DNA of 53,996 nt, from the NCBI GenBank assembly GCA_016200495.1, contig JACQES010000051.1, forward strand, positions 1-53,996. The letters are read 5' to 3'. Made by a program: the position numbers and the translations under genes. The notes under the pieces are model-generated. The model had not been told where the DNA came from. It worked only from the letters and a program-made list of their open reading frames with translations, and ran no database searches. The first letter of the stretch is position 1. Each line of letters opens with the position of its first letter. Positions 34,149 through 43,345 of this stretch are shown one piece after another. The DNA is from Gemmatimonadota bacterium. Lineage in GTDB: Bacteria > Gemmatimonadota > Gemmatimonadetes > Gemmatimonadales > Gemmatimonadaceae.

Positions 34149-35050
34149 GCCCGCTCTCCAACAAGGCAATGCTGCGCCTGCGCGAGACGCTCGACTTCCC
34201 CGAGCTCGGTCCGCGCTACGACGTGCGCGAGCTGGTCGGCCGCGGTGGCATGGGCAGCGTCTTCCGCGTGTTCGACGACGTCCTCGCGCGCGAGGTGGCG
34301 GTCAAGGTGCTGTCCATCGAGGCCGAGTCGTCGGTCGCGGCGGGGATGCTCACCGCCGAGGCGCGCGCGCTCGCGGCGCTCGACCATGCGGGGATCGTCG
34401 CCGTGCACGACGCCGGCACCCTCGACGACGGCCGCCCGTACTACGTGATGCGCTTCGTGCGCGGCGCGCGCCTCGGCGTGTGGGCGCGGACCGCGACGCT
34501 GCGCGACCTCCTGCGCGCCTTCACCCAGGTGTGCGACGCCGTCGCGTCCGCGCACGCGCGCGGCGTCATCCATCGCGACCTCACGCCGTCGAACATCATG
34601 GTGGGCGAGTACGGCGAGGTGGTGGTGCTCGACTGGGGCCTCGCCGTCCGCGCATCGGAACCCGGCGGTCGCGTTCCCGCCGGCACCCCGGGCTTCCAGG
34701 CGCCGGAGCAGGTCGTGGGGGAGCCCAGCGCCATCGATGCGCGCACCGACGTCTTCGGGCTCGGCGCCGTGCTCGTCGCGCTGCTGGCCGGGCAGTCCGT
34801 CCCGGTGCCGCGACCGGTGCGCGCCATCACCGCCCGCGCCACCGCGATGGACCCCGCGGCGCGCTACCAGTCCGTCGTGGCGCTGGCGGACGACGTGCGC
34901 CGCTGGATGGACGCCGAGCCGGTATCCGCGTACCGGGAGCCCGTGTTCGAGCGCATCGGCCGGTTGTACCAGCGGCACCAGGTCGTGGTCCTGCTGCTCG
35001 TGGCGTACGTCGGCGTGCGTCTCCTGATGTTCTGGCTCCAGCGACGATAA
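34145..35050 (+). CDS. Ser/Thr protein kinase with C-terminal TM helix
   Basis: VGRGGMGSVFRVFDDVLAREVAVKVL, GVIHRDLTPSNIMVGEYGEVVVLDWGLA, GTPGFQAPEQV; ATGA overlap with the sigma gene. Confidence 0.92.
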   Translation: MSPLSNKAMLRLRETLDFPELGPRYDVRELVGRGGMGSVFRVFDDVLAREVAVKVLSIEAESSVAAGMLTAEARALAALDHAGIVAVHDAGTLDDGRPYYVMRFVRGARLGVWARTATLRDLLRAFTQVCDAVASAHARGVIHRDLTPSNIMVGEYGEVVVLDWGLAVRASEPGGRVPAGTPGFQAPEQVVGEPSAIDARTDVFGLGAVLVALLAGQSVPVPRPVRAITARATAMDPAARYQSVVALADDVRRWMDAEPVSAYREPVFERIGRLYQRHQVVVLLLVAYVGVRLLMFWLQRR

Positions 35051-35131
35051 TGACGGCCCCTCGCGATAGCTAACAGGGTTGGGCACGACGTTCGTGACCG
35101 CCTTCCTGCCTCCCCCAACGCTGGAGTCCCG

Positions 35132-35512
35132 GTGAACAAGCCGCTGCTCGGCCTGCTGGCCGGTGCCACCCTCGGCGCCCTCGATGGCCTCAGTGCCCTC
35201 ATCTCCGCGCCCGCCGTGGCGCCCGAAATCATGGGCATCGTCCTCGGCTCCATGGCCAAGGGGCTGGTGGCGGGCCTCCTCAGCGGCCTCTTCTCCCGCA
35301 AGGTTGACAACGTGCCGCTTGGCGTGCTCGTGGGGCTCGCGCTCGGCGCGCTGTTCGCGCTGCCGTTCGCCCTGGGCAGGGACGCGCTCACCGGCCAGGT
35401 GTACTTCTGGGAGATCCTGATTCCCGGCTCCATGGTGGGGCTGATCGTGGGCTTCCTGACCCAGCGCTACGGCACGCGTCCGTCGCGCGTGGGCAGCGGT
35501 GCGCGCGGCTGA
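35132..35512 (+). CDS. Small Gly-rich membrane protein
   Basis: LLGLLAGATLGALDGLSAL...GLVAGLLSGLF...PLGVLVGLALGALFALPFALG. Confidence 0.65.
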   Translation: MNKPLLGLLAGATLGALDGLSALISAPAVAPEIMGIVLGSMAKGLVAGLLSGLFSRKVDNVPLGVLVGLALGALFALPFALGRDALTGQVYFWEILIPGSMVGLIVGFLTQRYGTRPSRVGSGARG

Positions 35513-35573
35513 ACCGGCGCGGGAGCAGCGGGCTCCCGCGCCCTCACACGCTGGACTCGACGATGGAACTCAC

Positions 35574-35774
35574 GTGAAGCCTCCGACGAAGCACCAGCTG
35601 ACCGACGGCGCGCACGTGCGCGTCATCGAAGGCACGCACGCCGGCAAGGCTGGTACCGTGCACGACATCAAGACGGGCAAGACTGGCCACGTCTCGATCA
35701 CCGTGCGCCAGGCCAACGGCGTGCGCTTCAAGACGCTCGCACGCAACGTCGAGCCCGTGACGGGAACCAGGTGA
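35574..35774 (+). CDS. KOW-motif mini-protein, copy B
   Basis: VKPPTKHQLTDGAHVRVIEGTHAGKAGTVHDIKTGKTGHVSITVRQANGVRFKTLARNVEPV. Confidence 0.7.
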   Translation: MKPPTKHQLTDGAHVRVIEGTHAGKAGTVHDIKTGKTGHVSITVRQANGVRFKTLARNVEPVTGTR

Positions 35775-35801
35775 TCTCGGATCACCTGCGAGCGTAGGGC
35801 G

Positions 35802-36938
35802 ATGCCCGCGTCGCTCCTCGTCGCCTCGATGCTCGCCCTCGCCTCCGGCACGTCGCGAGCGCGTGCGGCGCCGTGCGACGCGATCATGCGACAGGCCGAC
35901 ATCGGCGAGGTGGTGGCGGCCCTCGACCGGGCCGCGGCCGTCGAGCCGGTGTGGGGCGCGTACACGATCGCCAACCACCCCGTGGTGCTGCTGTCCCAGA
36001 CGGCCGACAGCACGGGGCCCCGTTGCGCCGCCATCTGGCGATACCGGCAGCCGCTCGCGATGCACGACGTGCCCGCGCCGGTGCGCCTCGCCACCCCGCT
36101 CTACGGCATGTGGAATGGCGACGCCGTGGGACCGAAGCCGGCCGCCGGCGCCGAGGCGATCACGCGGACCTTCTCCGTCCTCCCCGAAGGGCTGGTGCGC
36201 GCCCTGCGTCAGGCGGGCGACGCGCGCGCGGTGATCCTGCGAGCGCCCCTGCGATTGTCGGAGCTGGGCGCGCTGGGCAAGGCGCTCGCCGCGATGGGCG
36301 TCGTCCCCGCGAACATGCTGACGCAGCTCGCCATCCACGAGGGTTACCACCTGCACGTGCAGATGCCGAGCTGGCTCGACCAGCGGCGACGCTACGCGTG
36401 GCCGGCGTGGGACGTGCAGCCGGACCGCCCGACCCTCGTCGCGCGCTGCTACGGCGCGCGCGACAGCGCCGGGACGAGCGTGACGGAGGAGTTGCGCGCC
36501 CTGCTCGCTGCCTGGGACGCGGTGCGCCCGGGCCCGGCCGCCACCGACGTCGAGGCGTCGCGCTCGGCGCTGCGCCGCTACGTCGCGCTGCGGCGAGCGC
36601 GCTACGCCGCACGCGACTCCGTGCGCGTGCCGACGCCAGCCGGATCGCTCTCGTGCGAAGCAGCCGAGACGGTGATGGAGCTCGAGGAGGGGGTGCCGCA
36701 GTGGATCGCGTACGAGACCGCGATCCGCGCGGGCCTCATGCGTCCCGCCGATGCGGGCCGTGCCTCGAATGACGCCTTCTACGTCTCCACGCCATTCCAG
36801 CTGTGGATCATGGGGCGCCTCGGCGCGCCCGACGAACTGCACCGCCTGGGCGAGCGGCTGCTCCATCTCCCACGGACCGACGCGCCGGAGGCGTCGATCT
36901 TCCGGGCCTTCGAAGCGCTCGTGCAGGCGAGCCGATAG
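35802..36938 (+). CDS. Hypothetical exported protein with HEXXH motif
   Basis: Signal-like N-terminus; NMLTQLAIHEGYHLHVQMPSW contains HEGYH. Confidence 0.62.
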   Translation: MPASLLVASMLALASGTSRARAAPCDAIMRQADIGEVVAALDRAAAVEPVWGAYTIANHPVVLLSQTADSTGPRCAAIWRYRQPLAMHDVPAPVRLATPLYGMWNGDAVGPKPAAGAEAITRTFSVLPEGLVRALRQAGDARAVILRAPLRLSELGALGKALAAMGVVPANMLTQLAIHEGYHLHVQMPSWLDQRRRYAWPAWDVQPDRPTLVARCYGARDSAGTSVTEELRALLAAWDAVRPGPAATDVEASRSALRRYVALRRARYAARDSVRVPTPAGSLSCEAAETVMELEEGVPQWIAYETAIRAGLMRPADAGRASNDAFYVSTPFQLWIMGRLGAPDELHRLGERLLHLPRTDAPEASIFRAFEALVQASR

Positions 36939-36977
36939 CCACGTGAACCGAGCCTGCACCTCCGGGGTATTCGCGGC

Positions 36978-37502
36978 ATGAGCGAGGATCGACGCACCAT
37001 CCTGCGGGTCGGCGTCACGTGGGGTGTGGCGCTTGGCGCCGCCGTGTGCGTCTGGACGATGGCGGTCCACCTGCTGGGGTGGTATACCACCAACCTTGGC
37101 GCCGGCAAGCAGGCCGACGTGGCGGCGCTGGTGCTGCCGGTGGTCATCCTCTTCCTTGCCATTCGCGACGCACGCCGCCGACTGGGCGGCAACCTGTCCG
37201 TGCTGCAGGGCGTCGCGACGGGCGTCGTCGCCGGCCTCGCGTCGACGCCCATCGCCACCGGTTTCCTGTGGTACTATCACCACGGGATCAACCCGCGCTG
37301 GACCGAGTACCTGGTTGCCTACGAGCGCGCGCGGCTCGTCGCGGCCGGCGCGTCGCCGTCGGACGTCGCGAAGCAGCTCGATGCGCTGCGACGCCTCAGC
37401 GAGGACGGCGCGCAGCTGCGCGGCGCCCTCACCGGCACATTCGTGCTCTCGCTCCTGCTCTCGACGATCTTCGCCGTCGTGCTCCGGCGCCGACGCCCGT
37501 AG
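36978..37502 (+). CDS. DUF4199-like membrane protein, copy B
   Basis: Shares VHLLGWY, ALVLPVV, FLAIR, GLAS, YERARL, ALRRL.EDGAQ.RGALTGT with 13545-14078. Confidence 0.67.
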   Translation: MSEDRRTILRVGVTWGVALGAAVCVWTMAVHLLGWYTTNLGAGKQADVAALVLPVVILFLAIRDARRRLGGNLSVLQGVATGVVAGLASTPIATGFLWYYHHGINPRWTEYLVAYERARLVAAGASPSDVAKQLDALRRLSEDGAQLRGALTGTFVLSLLLSTIFAVVLRRRRP

Positions 37503-37508
37503 GCTCCG

Positions 37509-38807
37509 CTACTGCAGCGCCGCCGCCGCCTGGAAGCGGAGCACGCGACGGTTCGAGTAGTCCGTGATCCAGAGCTTCCCCGTCGAGCTCTGCACCGTGA
37601 CGCCGTACGGCTGGCCGACGTTGGTCGACAGCGCCGACGTGGTGGAGATGTCGGTGAACGAGCTCTTGCCCAGGACTACGTCGGCATTGGCGCCGTTCGC
37701 CTTGCTCGCCGCGTTGTAGAACACCATCACGCGGTTGAACACGCCGTCCGCGACGTAGAGCGTCCCCTTGCCGTCCACCGTCATCGCGTATGGGCCGTAG
37801 ATGTTGGCCTGCGTGCCCACGCTCGCGGTGATCGTGCCCGTCACCAGGTCGGGCTGCCCCAGCACCTTGTCCGCCGCGGCGCCGTTGGCCTTGGCCGCGG
37901 CGTTGAGGAAGATCAGCACGCGGTGGTTCGAGTTCTCCCCAACGTACAGGTTCCCCGCGCCGTCCACCGCCACGCTGGCGGGGTTGTTCATCGTGCTCGC
38001 CGTGGTGCCGGTCGTGTTCGTGGTGAACGACGCCTGCCCGAGCACGCCGTCGGCGGCCGCGAAATTCGCCTTGGCCGCGGCGTTGTCGTAGCGCAGCACG
38101 CGGTGGTTCGACTGGTCCACCACCCACAGGTGGCCCGTCGCGTCGGTCGCGACGCTCCGCACCGCGAAGTAGCGCTGCGACGTCGTGCCGAAGCCGACGT
38201 TGCTGATCAGGTCGGCCTGGCCGAGCACGCCGTCGGCACTCGCGCCATTCGCCTTGGTCGCGGCTGCGTTCCAGCGCATCACGCGCGTGTTCCCGGCATC
38301 GGTCACGTACAGGTTGCCCGACGCGTCCACCGCGAGCCCCTCCGACGAGCCGATTCCCTCGGGGCGCGCGGTGCTTCCCGCGAACCCGGCGTTGTAGACG
38401 CCCGACGTGAAATTGAGCTGCCCCAGCACGCCGTCGGCACTCGCGGCGGTCGCCTTGGAGTTCGCGTTGTCGAAGCGGAGCACGCGGTACGCGCCCTTGT
38501 CCTCCACGTACAGCGTGCCACTCGGCGTGACGCTCAGCGCGCCTGGCCCGACGAACGTGGACTGCGTGATGCCGCCGGTGCCCGTGTTGGAGACCGACGG
38601 CGCACCCAGCACGGCTTCGGCGGCCTGGCCGGTGGTCCAGGCGGGGGTGACGCTTCCGCCGCCGCCCGGGGTCACGGGATCGCTGCCGCCGCCGCACGCG
38701 CCGAGCGCCGCGAGCATCAGCACGGCGAACCGTGCACCGGAGCGCGCGGCATCGCGCACGACCGGTCGATGAATGCGTTCAACGTGCCCGAGCTCATGGA
38801 ACGACAT
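37509..38807 (-). CDS. NHL-repeat lipoprotein
   Basis: Lipobox-like LAALGACGGGSDP; five KA(N/T)xAxADxVLGQ/K units separated by NLYVxDxxNxRVM/L blocks. Confidence 0.85.
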   Translation of the reverse strand: MSFHELGHVERIHRPVVRDAARSGARFAVLMLAALGACGGGSDPVTPGGGGSVTPAWTTGQAAEAVLGAPSVSNTGTGGITQSTFVGPGALSVTPSGTLYVEDKGAYRVLRFDNANSKATAASADGVLGQLNFTSGVYNAGFAGSTARPEGIGSSEGLAVDASGNLYVTDAGNTRVMRWNAAATKANGASADGVLGQADLISNVGFGTTSQRYFAVRSVATDATGHLWVVDQSNHRVLRYDNAAAKANFAAADGVLGQASFTTNTTGTTASTMNNPASVAVDGAGNLYVGENSNHRVLIFLNAAAKANGAAADKVLGQPDLVTGTITASVGTQANIYGPYAMTVDGKGTLYVADGVFNRVMVFYNAASKANGANADVVLGKSSFTDISTTSALSTNVGQPYGVTVQSSTGKLWITDYSNRRVLRFQAAAALQ

Positions 38808-39045
38808 GTGGACCTCCAGGTGGGGTGACAGCTCGTCCAATCCAACAGCGGCCCGGAAGGTCCGGCAAGAGGGCCGCTCGGCGCGATGTAGGGGTTTGAG
38901 GAGTCAAGCGCCATCCGGCGCTGACTGCCCCAGGACAGCGCACCCGGCTGTCTCGCGTGTGGCGCCGCTCGGTCGGGCATCGCCATGCGCGCGCGACGCT
39001 GCGCATGCGATGCGACAGGTGCGCGCGGCGAACCTCCCGCGCGCC

Positions 39046-40731
39046 CTACTCCCGCGTGAACGCCGCCAGCGTCGCGCCGACGCGGTCGATGCGCTCGCGC
39101 GCCCGCCACTTGTCGTGGCCGTTGTACACCATCGCGAACGCGAGCAGCTCGCCGTTCTTCGCCGTCACGTAGCCCGCGAGCGACACCACGTCGTTCGTCG
39201 TCCCGGTCTTGGCATGCAGGTTGCCCTGCGCCGGCGTGCGGCGCATCCGGTGGCGCAGCGTCTCGCTCTCGCCGGCCACGGGCAGCGACGCGTGGTACTC
39301 CGCCGACCACGGCGCGCGGTGTCCGTACGCGAGGAGCTTGACCAGCGAGCGGGCCGTCACGCGGTCGAGGATCGAGAGCCCGCTCCCGTCGCTCGCGTTC
39401 ACCGCGCCCGAGTCCACCCCCACCTTGCCGCTCAAGAACCGCTCGAGTGCGTTGTTGGCCGTGACCGCGTTGCCGACCCCCGCGCGCGCGGGGCCGCGGG
39501 CCGAACTCCGGAAGAGGAGCTCCGCGAACAGGTTGATGGACTCGCCGTTCATCGCCGCGACGATCTCCTTGAGCGGCGGCGAGGCGAGCACCGCGAGCCT
39601 GGGCGCCACCGGCGACGCGCGCCCCGCGCGCACCTTGCCCGCCACGTTCACCCCCAGCGCCTCGAGTTGTGCGTGCAGCGCCCCGGCGGCGAAGAGCGCC
39701 GGATCCTCCACCACGAGCGACCACCGCCGCTCGCTCGCCGCCGCGCCGATCGAGCCCTTCACCTTGATGCTGCCGTCGGGCCGCCGCCACGCCGAAATCC
39801 GGCCGCCGCGCCCCGGCACCACCCGCACCTCGCTCTCGATCGGCAGCCCCGCCGTCGGCGGATCGGTCGTGACCGAGGCGCCCTTGGCGCCGGGCTTCAC
39901 CACGATCCAGATCAGGTTCTCGTTGAGCGAGAGCGCGGAGACGCGCGCGGCGTATGCGGCGCCCAGGTACCGCTTGCGCCACCCCTCGGGAATCTTGCTG
40001 TCGTCGAACGCCGAGCCGTCGGCGATCACGTCACCCGTGACGCGCTTGACGCCGGCCGCGGCGATGTCGCGCGCGAGCCGCGCCATCGGGTCGCCGGGGG
40101 CGCCGCCCAGCAGGCGCGGCGACAGGCTCGGGTCGCCGTCACCGCGCAGCACGAGGTTGCCGCGCAGCGTGCCATCGGGTGCGAGCACGCCGTCGCGCAG
40201 CACCTCGGTGGCGAACCGGTGCTGCGGTCCGAGCACCTCGAGCGCGAGCGCGCTCGTGAACAGCTTCATCGTCGACGCGGGCATGACCGGCGTGCCGGCC
40301 GCGTGCGCGAACAGCGTGTCGCCGCGCGAGAGCGAGACGACCATCGCGCTGAATGTCCCGGTGACCGGCCCGGGAATCGTCGTCGCGAGCATGTCGGTGA
40401 GCGCGGCGGCGCCGACGGGATTGGCCCACGCGCCCCTGGACGGGATGGGCGCCGGCCCGCGCGCCTTCCGGCCGCGGCGCGTCTTAGGGCCCGGCTTCGC
40501 CTTCGGTCGGGCGCCGGCCTTCGTCGCGGAAGCGCTCGGCGTCCCCTTGGTCGCGGCGGCGCCAGGCTCCGGCGCCTTCGCGGCTCCGGTCGCCTTCGGC
40601 TGCGGCGTCGGCGCCGCCGGCAGCGGGTCCCGCGGTGATTCCTGCGCGAGCGCGCGCACCGGGGGCGATGCGGCCAGGCATCCGAGGATGAGGAGCGCCG
40701 CGAGCGGGCGGATCAGACTTTCAGGTACCAC
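39046..40731 (-). CDS. dacB: D-alanyl-D-alanine carboxypeptidase/endopeptidase (PBP4/DacB family)
   Basis: GTPVMPASTMKLFTSALALEVLGPQHRFATEVL (SxxK), NASDGSGLSILDR (SxN-like), GNLHAKTGTTNDVVSLAGYV (KTG). Confidence 0.93.
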   Translation of the reverse strand: MVPESLIRPLAALLILGCLAASPPVRALAQESPRDPLPAAPTPQPKATGAAKAPEPGAAATKGTPSASATKAGARPKAKPGPKTRRGRKARGPAPIPSRGAWANPVGAAALTDMLATTIPGPVTGTFSAMVVSLSRGDTLFAHAAGTPVMPASTMKLFTSALALEVLGPQHRFATEVLRDGVLAPDGTLRGNLVLRGDGDPSLSPRLLGGAPGDPMARLARDIAAAGVKRVTGDVIADGSAFDDSKIPEGWRKRYLGAAYAARVSALSLNENLIWIVVKPGAKGASVTTDPPTAGLPIESEVRVVPGRGGRISAWRRPDGSIKVKGSIGAAASERRWSLVVEDPALFAAGALHAQLEALGVNVAGKVRAGRASPVAPRLAVLASPPLKEIVAAMNGESINLFAELLFRSSARGPARAGVGNAVTANNALERFLSGKVGVDSGAVNASDGSGLSILDRVTARSLVKLLAYGHRAPWSAEYHASLPVAGESETLRHRMRRTPAQGNLHAKTGTTNDVVSLAGYVTAKNGELLAFAMVYNGHDKWRARERIDRVGATLAAFTRE

Positions 40732-41975
40732 CGCTTGCGATGAAGAATGGAGAGGATGCCGAGCCACGTGAGGACGAACGTGGCCGCGAAGAGCAACGAC
40801 GCATCCTTGGGCGGCAGGAGCGGCGCGAACCAGGTCTCGAAGATGACGCGCTGCACCGGCACGACCTTGCCCTGCCACGTCGAGGTGAAGATGGTGTAGA
40901 GGCAGCGCGCCATGAGCCCCGAGCCCACGAACGCCACGATCGGGTTCATCCCGAACGGAATGAACGGGCGCGCACACGCCGTGACGTCGAGCTCCTCGAT
41001 GAGCCACATGCACGTCGCGAGCGACATCGCGGCCATCCCCGACATGAACACCACGTACGACGGCGTCCACAGGTTCTTGTTGATCGGCAGCGACCAGTGC
41101 CAGCAGAGCCCGACCACCGCCGTGATCGCCCCGGCGCCGAAGAGCCCCGCCACCCGCTCGATCAGCGGCCGCTCGCGGCTCGCGATCCACCGCCCCGCGA
41201 GCACCCCCGTGATCACGCTCGCCACCGCGCCCAGCGTCGACAGGATCCCCTCGGGGTCGTACGTCTTCGTGCCCGCGAAGATGTGGTTGAGCCCCAGCAC
41301 GCGCTGGTCGATCCACGCCTGGAGCGTCAGCGCTCCGACGTCGATCTCCCCCGTGATCCCCGTCCCGGGCGTCGGCACGAGCGTGAGGATCGCCCAGTAA
41401 CCGAAGAGGAGCGCCACCAGCAGCCCCACCGTGCGCTTGAGCGGCGCCTGCAGCGTCAGCAGCGCCGCGATCAGGTAGCTCCACCCGATGCGCTGCAGCA
41501 CCCCCATGATGCGGAGGTGCTCGACGCGCCATGCGATCCGGTCCCAAGCGCTCGGGCTCGGGTTGCCGGGAATCGCGTTCCACTGGAAGAACGGGAAGGC
41601 GCTCAGCGCCGTGCCGATCAGCACGATCAGGAGCCCGCGCCGGATCACCTGCCGGCGTAGCGCCGCGAGGTCGTCGCCGCGCGCCGCGCGCTCCGTGAGC
41701 GACAGGTGCGTCGTGATCCCGACGATGAACAGGAAGAACGGGAAGATCAGGTCGGTCGGCGTCCACCCGTGCCACGGCGCATGCTCGAACGGCTCGTGGA
41801 TCGCTCCCCACGAGCCCGGGTTGTTCACGAGCAGCATCCCCGCCACCGTCATCCCGCGGAACACGTCCAGCGAGAGGAGCCGCTCCCGTGGCCGCGGCTT
41901 GGGCGCGGCCGCCACGACCGGTTCGCCCGCATCGCGCGCGGGAGCCGGACTCGGGGGGGCGAGGGTCGTGGCCAT
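40713..41975 (-). CDS. DUF5009/heparan-alpha-glucosaminide N-acetyltransferase-like membrane protein
   Basis: RLLSLDVFRGMTVAGMLLVNNPGSWGAIHEPFEHAPWHGWTPTDLIFPFFLFIVGITTHLS; multi-TM. Confidence 0.9.
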   Translation of the reverse strand: MATTLAPPSPAPARDAGEPVVAAAPKPRPRERLLSLDVFRGMTVAGMLLVNNPGSWGAIHEPFEHAPWHGWTPTDLIFPFFLFIVGITTHLSLTERAARGDDLAALRRQVIRRGLLIVLIGTALSAFPFFQWNAIPGNPSPSAWDRIAWRVEHLRIMGVLQRIGWSYLIAALLTLQAPLKRTVGLLVALLFGYWAILTLVPTPGTGITGEIDVGALTLQAWIDQRVLGLNHIFAGTKTYDPEGILSTLGAVASVITGVLAGRWIASRERPLIERVAGLFGAGAITAVVGLCWHWSLPINKNLWTPSYVVFMSGMAAMSLATCMWLIEELDVTACARPFIPFGMNPIVAFVGSGLMARCLYTIFTSTWQGKVVPVQRVIFETWFAPLLPPKDASLLFAATFVLTWLGILSILHRKRWYLKV

Positions 41976-42134
41976 GTCTCCTATACGTACTCCGGGGCCC
42001 GGGGGCTGTCGAGGGAGCCGCCGGTTCCGTCAGTCCGCAGCGTGCCCGCACCGCGCCCACGGTGGCCCGCGTCCCCCGCCGGCCGTGCTAACTTTCCCGC
42101 GCGTCCGAATCGACCGCAACGCCCCAGCCGACCC

Positions 42135-43160
42135 ATGACGACCACCGCCGCTCCCGCCGCGCCCGCGCGCGCCCCCTGGTCCCCCACGCGCGGGGCCGTC
42201 TCCAGCTTCATCAAGCACCACTACCGCCACTTCAACGCCGCCGCGCTCGTGGACGCCACCGAGGCGTACATGGCGCACCTCGACGGGGGCGGCAAGATGT
42301 TCGTCACCCTCGCCGGCGCCATGAGCACCGCCGAGCTCGGCCTCTCGCTCGCCGAGATGATCCGGCAGGACAAGATCCACGGCATCTCGTGCACCGGTGC
42401 CAACCTCGAGGAGGACGTCTTCAACCTCGTCGCGCACGACTACTACGTGCGCGTGCCGCACTACCGCGACCTGACCCCGGCCGACGAGCAGGCGCTCCTC
42501 GAGAAGCACATGAACCGCGTCACCGACACCTGCATCCCCGAGATGGAGGCGATGCGCCGCATCGAGGCGGTCGTGCTCGAGGAATGGCAGAAGGCCGACG
42601 CGGCCGGTGAGCGCCTCTTCCCGCACGAGTTCATGTACCGCATCCTGCTGGGCGGCAAGCTCAAGGGCTCCTACCAGATCGACCCGAAGAACTCGTGGCT
42701 CCTCGCGGCGGCCGAGAAGAACCTGCCGATCTTCGTCCCCGGCTGGGAGGACGCGACGCTCGCCAACATGTACGCCGGCCACTGCATGGAGGGGCACGTC
42801 AAGAACGTGCACACCGTGAAGACGGGCATCGAGTACATGATGAAGCTCGCCGACTGGTACACGGACCTCACCGCCAGGCACTCGCTCGGCTTCTACCAGA
42901 TCGGCGGCGGCATCGCCGGCGACTTCCCGATCTGCGTCGTCCCCATGCTGCACCAGGACCTGCAGCGCGACCACGTGCCGCTCTGGGGCTACTTCTGCCA
43001 GATCTCCGACTCGACCACGAGCTACGGCTCGTACTCGGGCGCGGTGCCGAACGAGAAGATCACCTGGGGCAAGCTCGGCATCGACACCCCGAAGTTCATC
43101 ATCGAGTCCGACGCGAGCATCGTCGCGCCGCTGATGTTCGCGATGATCCTGGGCTGGTAG
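42135..43160 (+). CDS. Deoxyhypusine synthase-like protein
   Basis: FVTLAGAMSTAELGLSLAEMIRQDKIHGISCTGANLEEDVFN, GFYQIGGGIAGDFPI, NEKITWGKLGIDTPKFIIESDASIVAPLM (conserved WGK). Confidence 0.93.
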   Translation: MTTTAAPAAPARAPWSPTRGAVSSFIKHHYRHFNAAALVDATEAYMAHLDGGGKMFVTLAGAMSTAELGLSLAEMIRQDKIHGISCTGANLEEDVFNLVAHDYYVRVPHYRDLTPADEQALLEKHMNRVTDTCIPEMEAMRRIEAVVLEEWQKADAAGERLFPHEFMYRILLGGKLKGSYQIDPKNSWLLAAAEKNLPIFVPGWEDATLANMYAGHCMEGHVKNVHTVKTGIEYMMKLADWYTDLTARHSLGFYQIGGGIAGDFPICVVPMLHQDLQRDHVPLWGYFCQISDSTTSYGSYSGAVPNEKITWGKLGIDTPKFIIESDASIVAPLMFAMILGW

Positions 43161-43345
43161 CTGGACCAGCCCGAGGCTGCAGGTTCGGGTCCGGCCGGGG
43201 CGCATCCGGCCCATGCGGCCGGGTGGCATGGTGGGAAGGGCCGCGGGATCGGGGCGGACGAAGGTTGTCCACGAGCGTCAAAACGCTGGGCCCGGCGGCG
43301 GTGTCCAACCGGCGGCACCCGGTCTCCCCCGATCCCACCCCCACC

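Noticed and set aside
38847-38925. Stem-loops (agcggccc/gggccgct; gtcaagcgcc/ggcgctgac) between dacB and the NHL gene as riboswitch or terminator
   Set aside because: No U-tract, no recognisable riboswitch consensus; could be a simple leader or terminator hairpin but unsupported.
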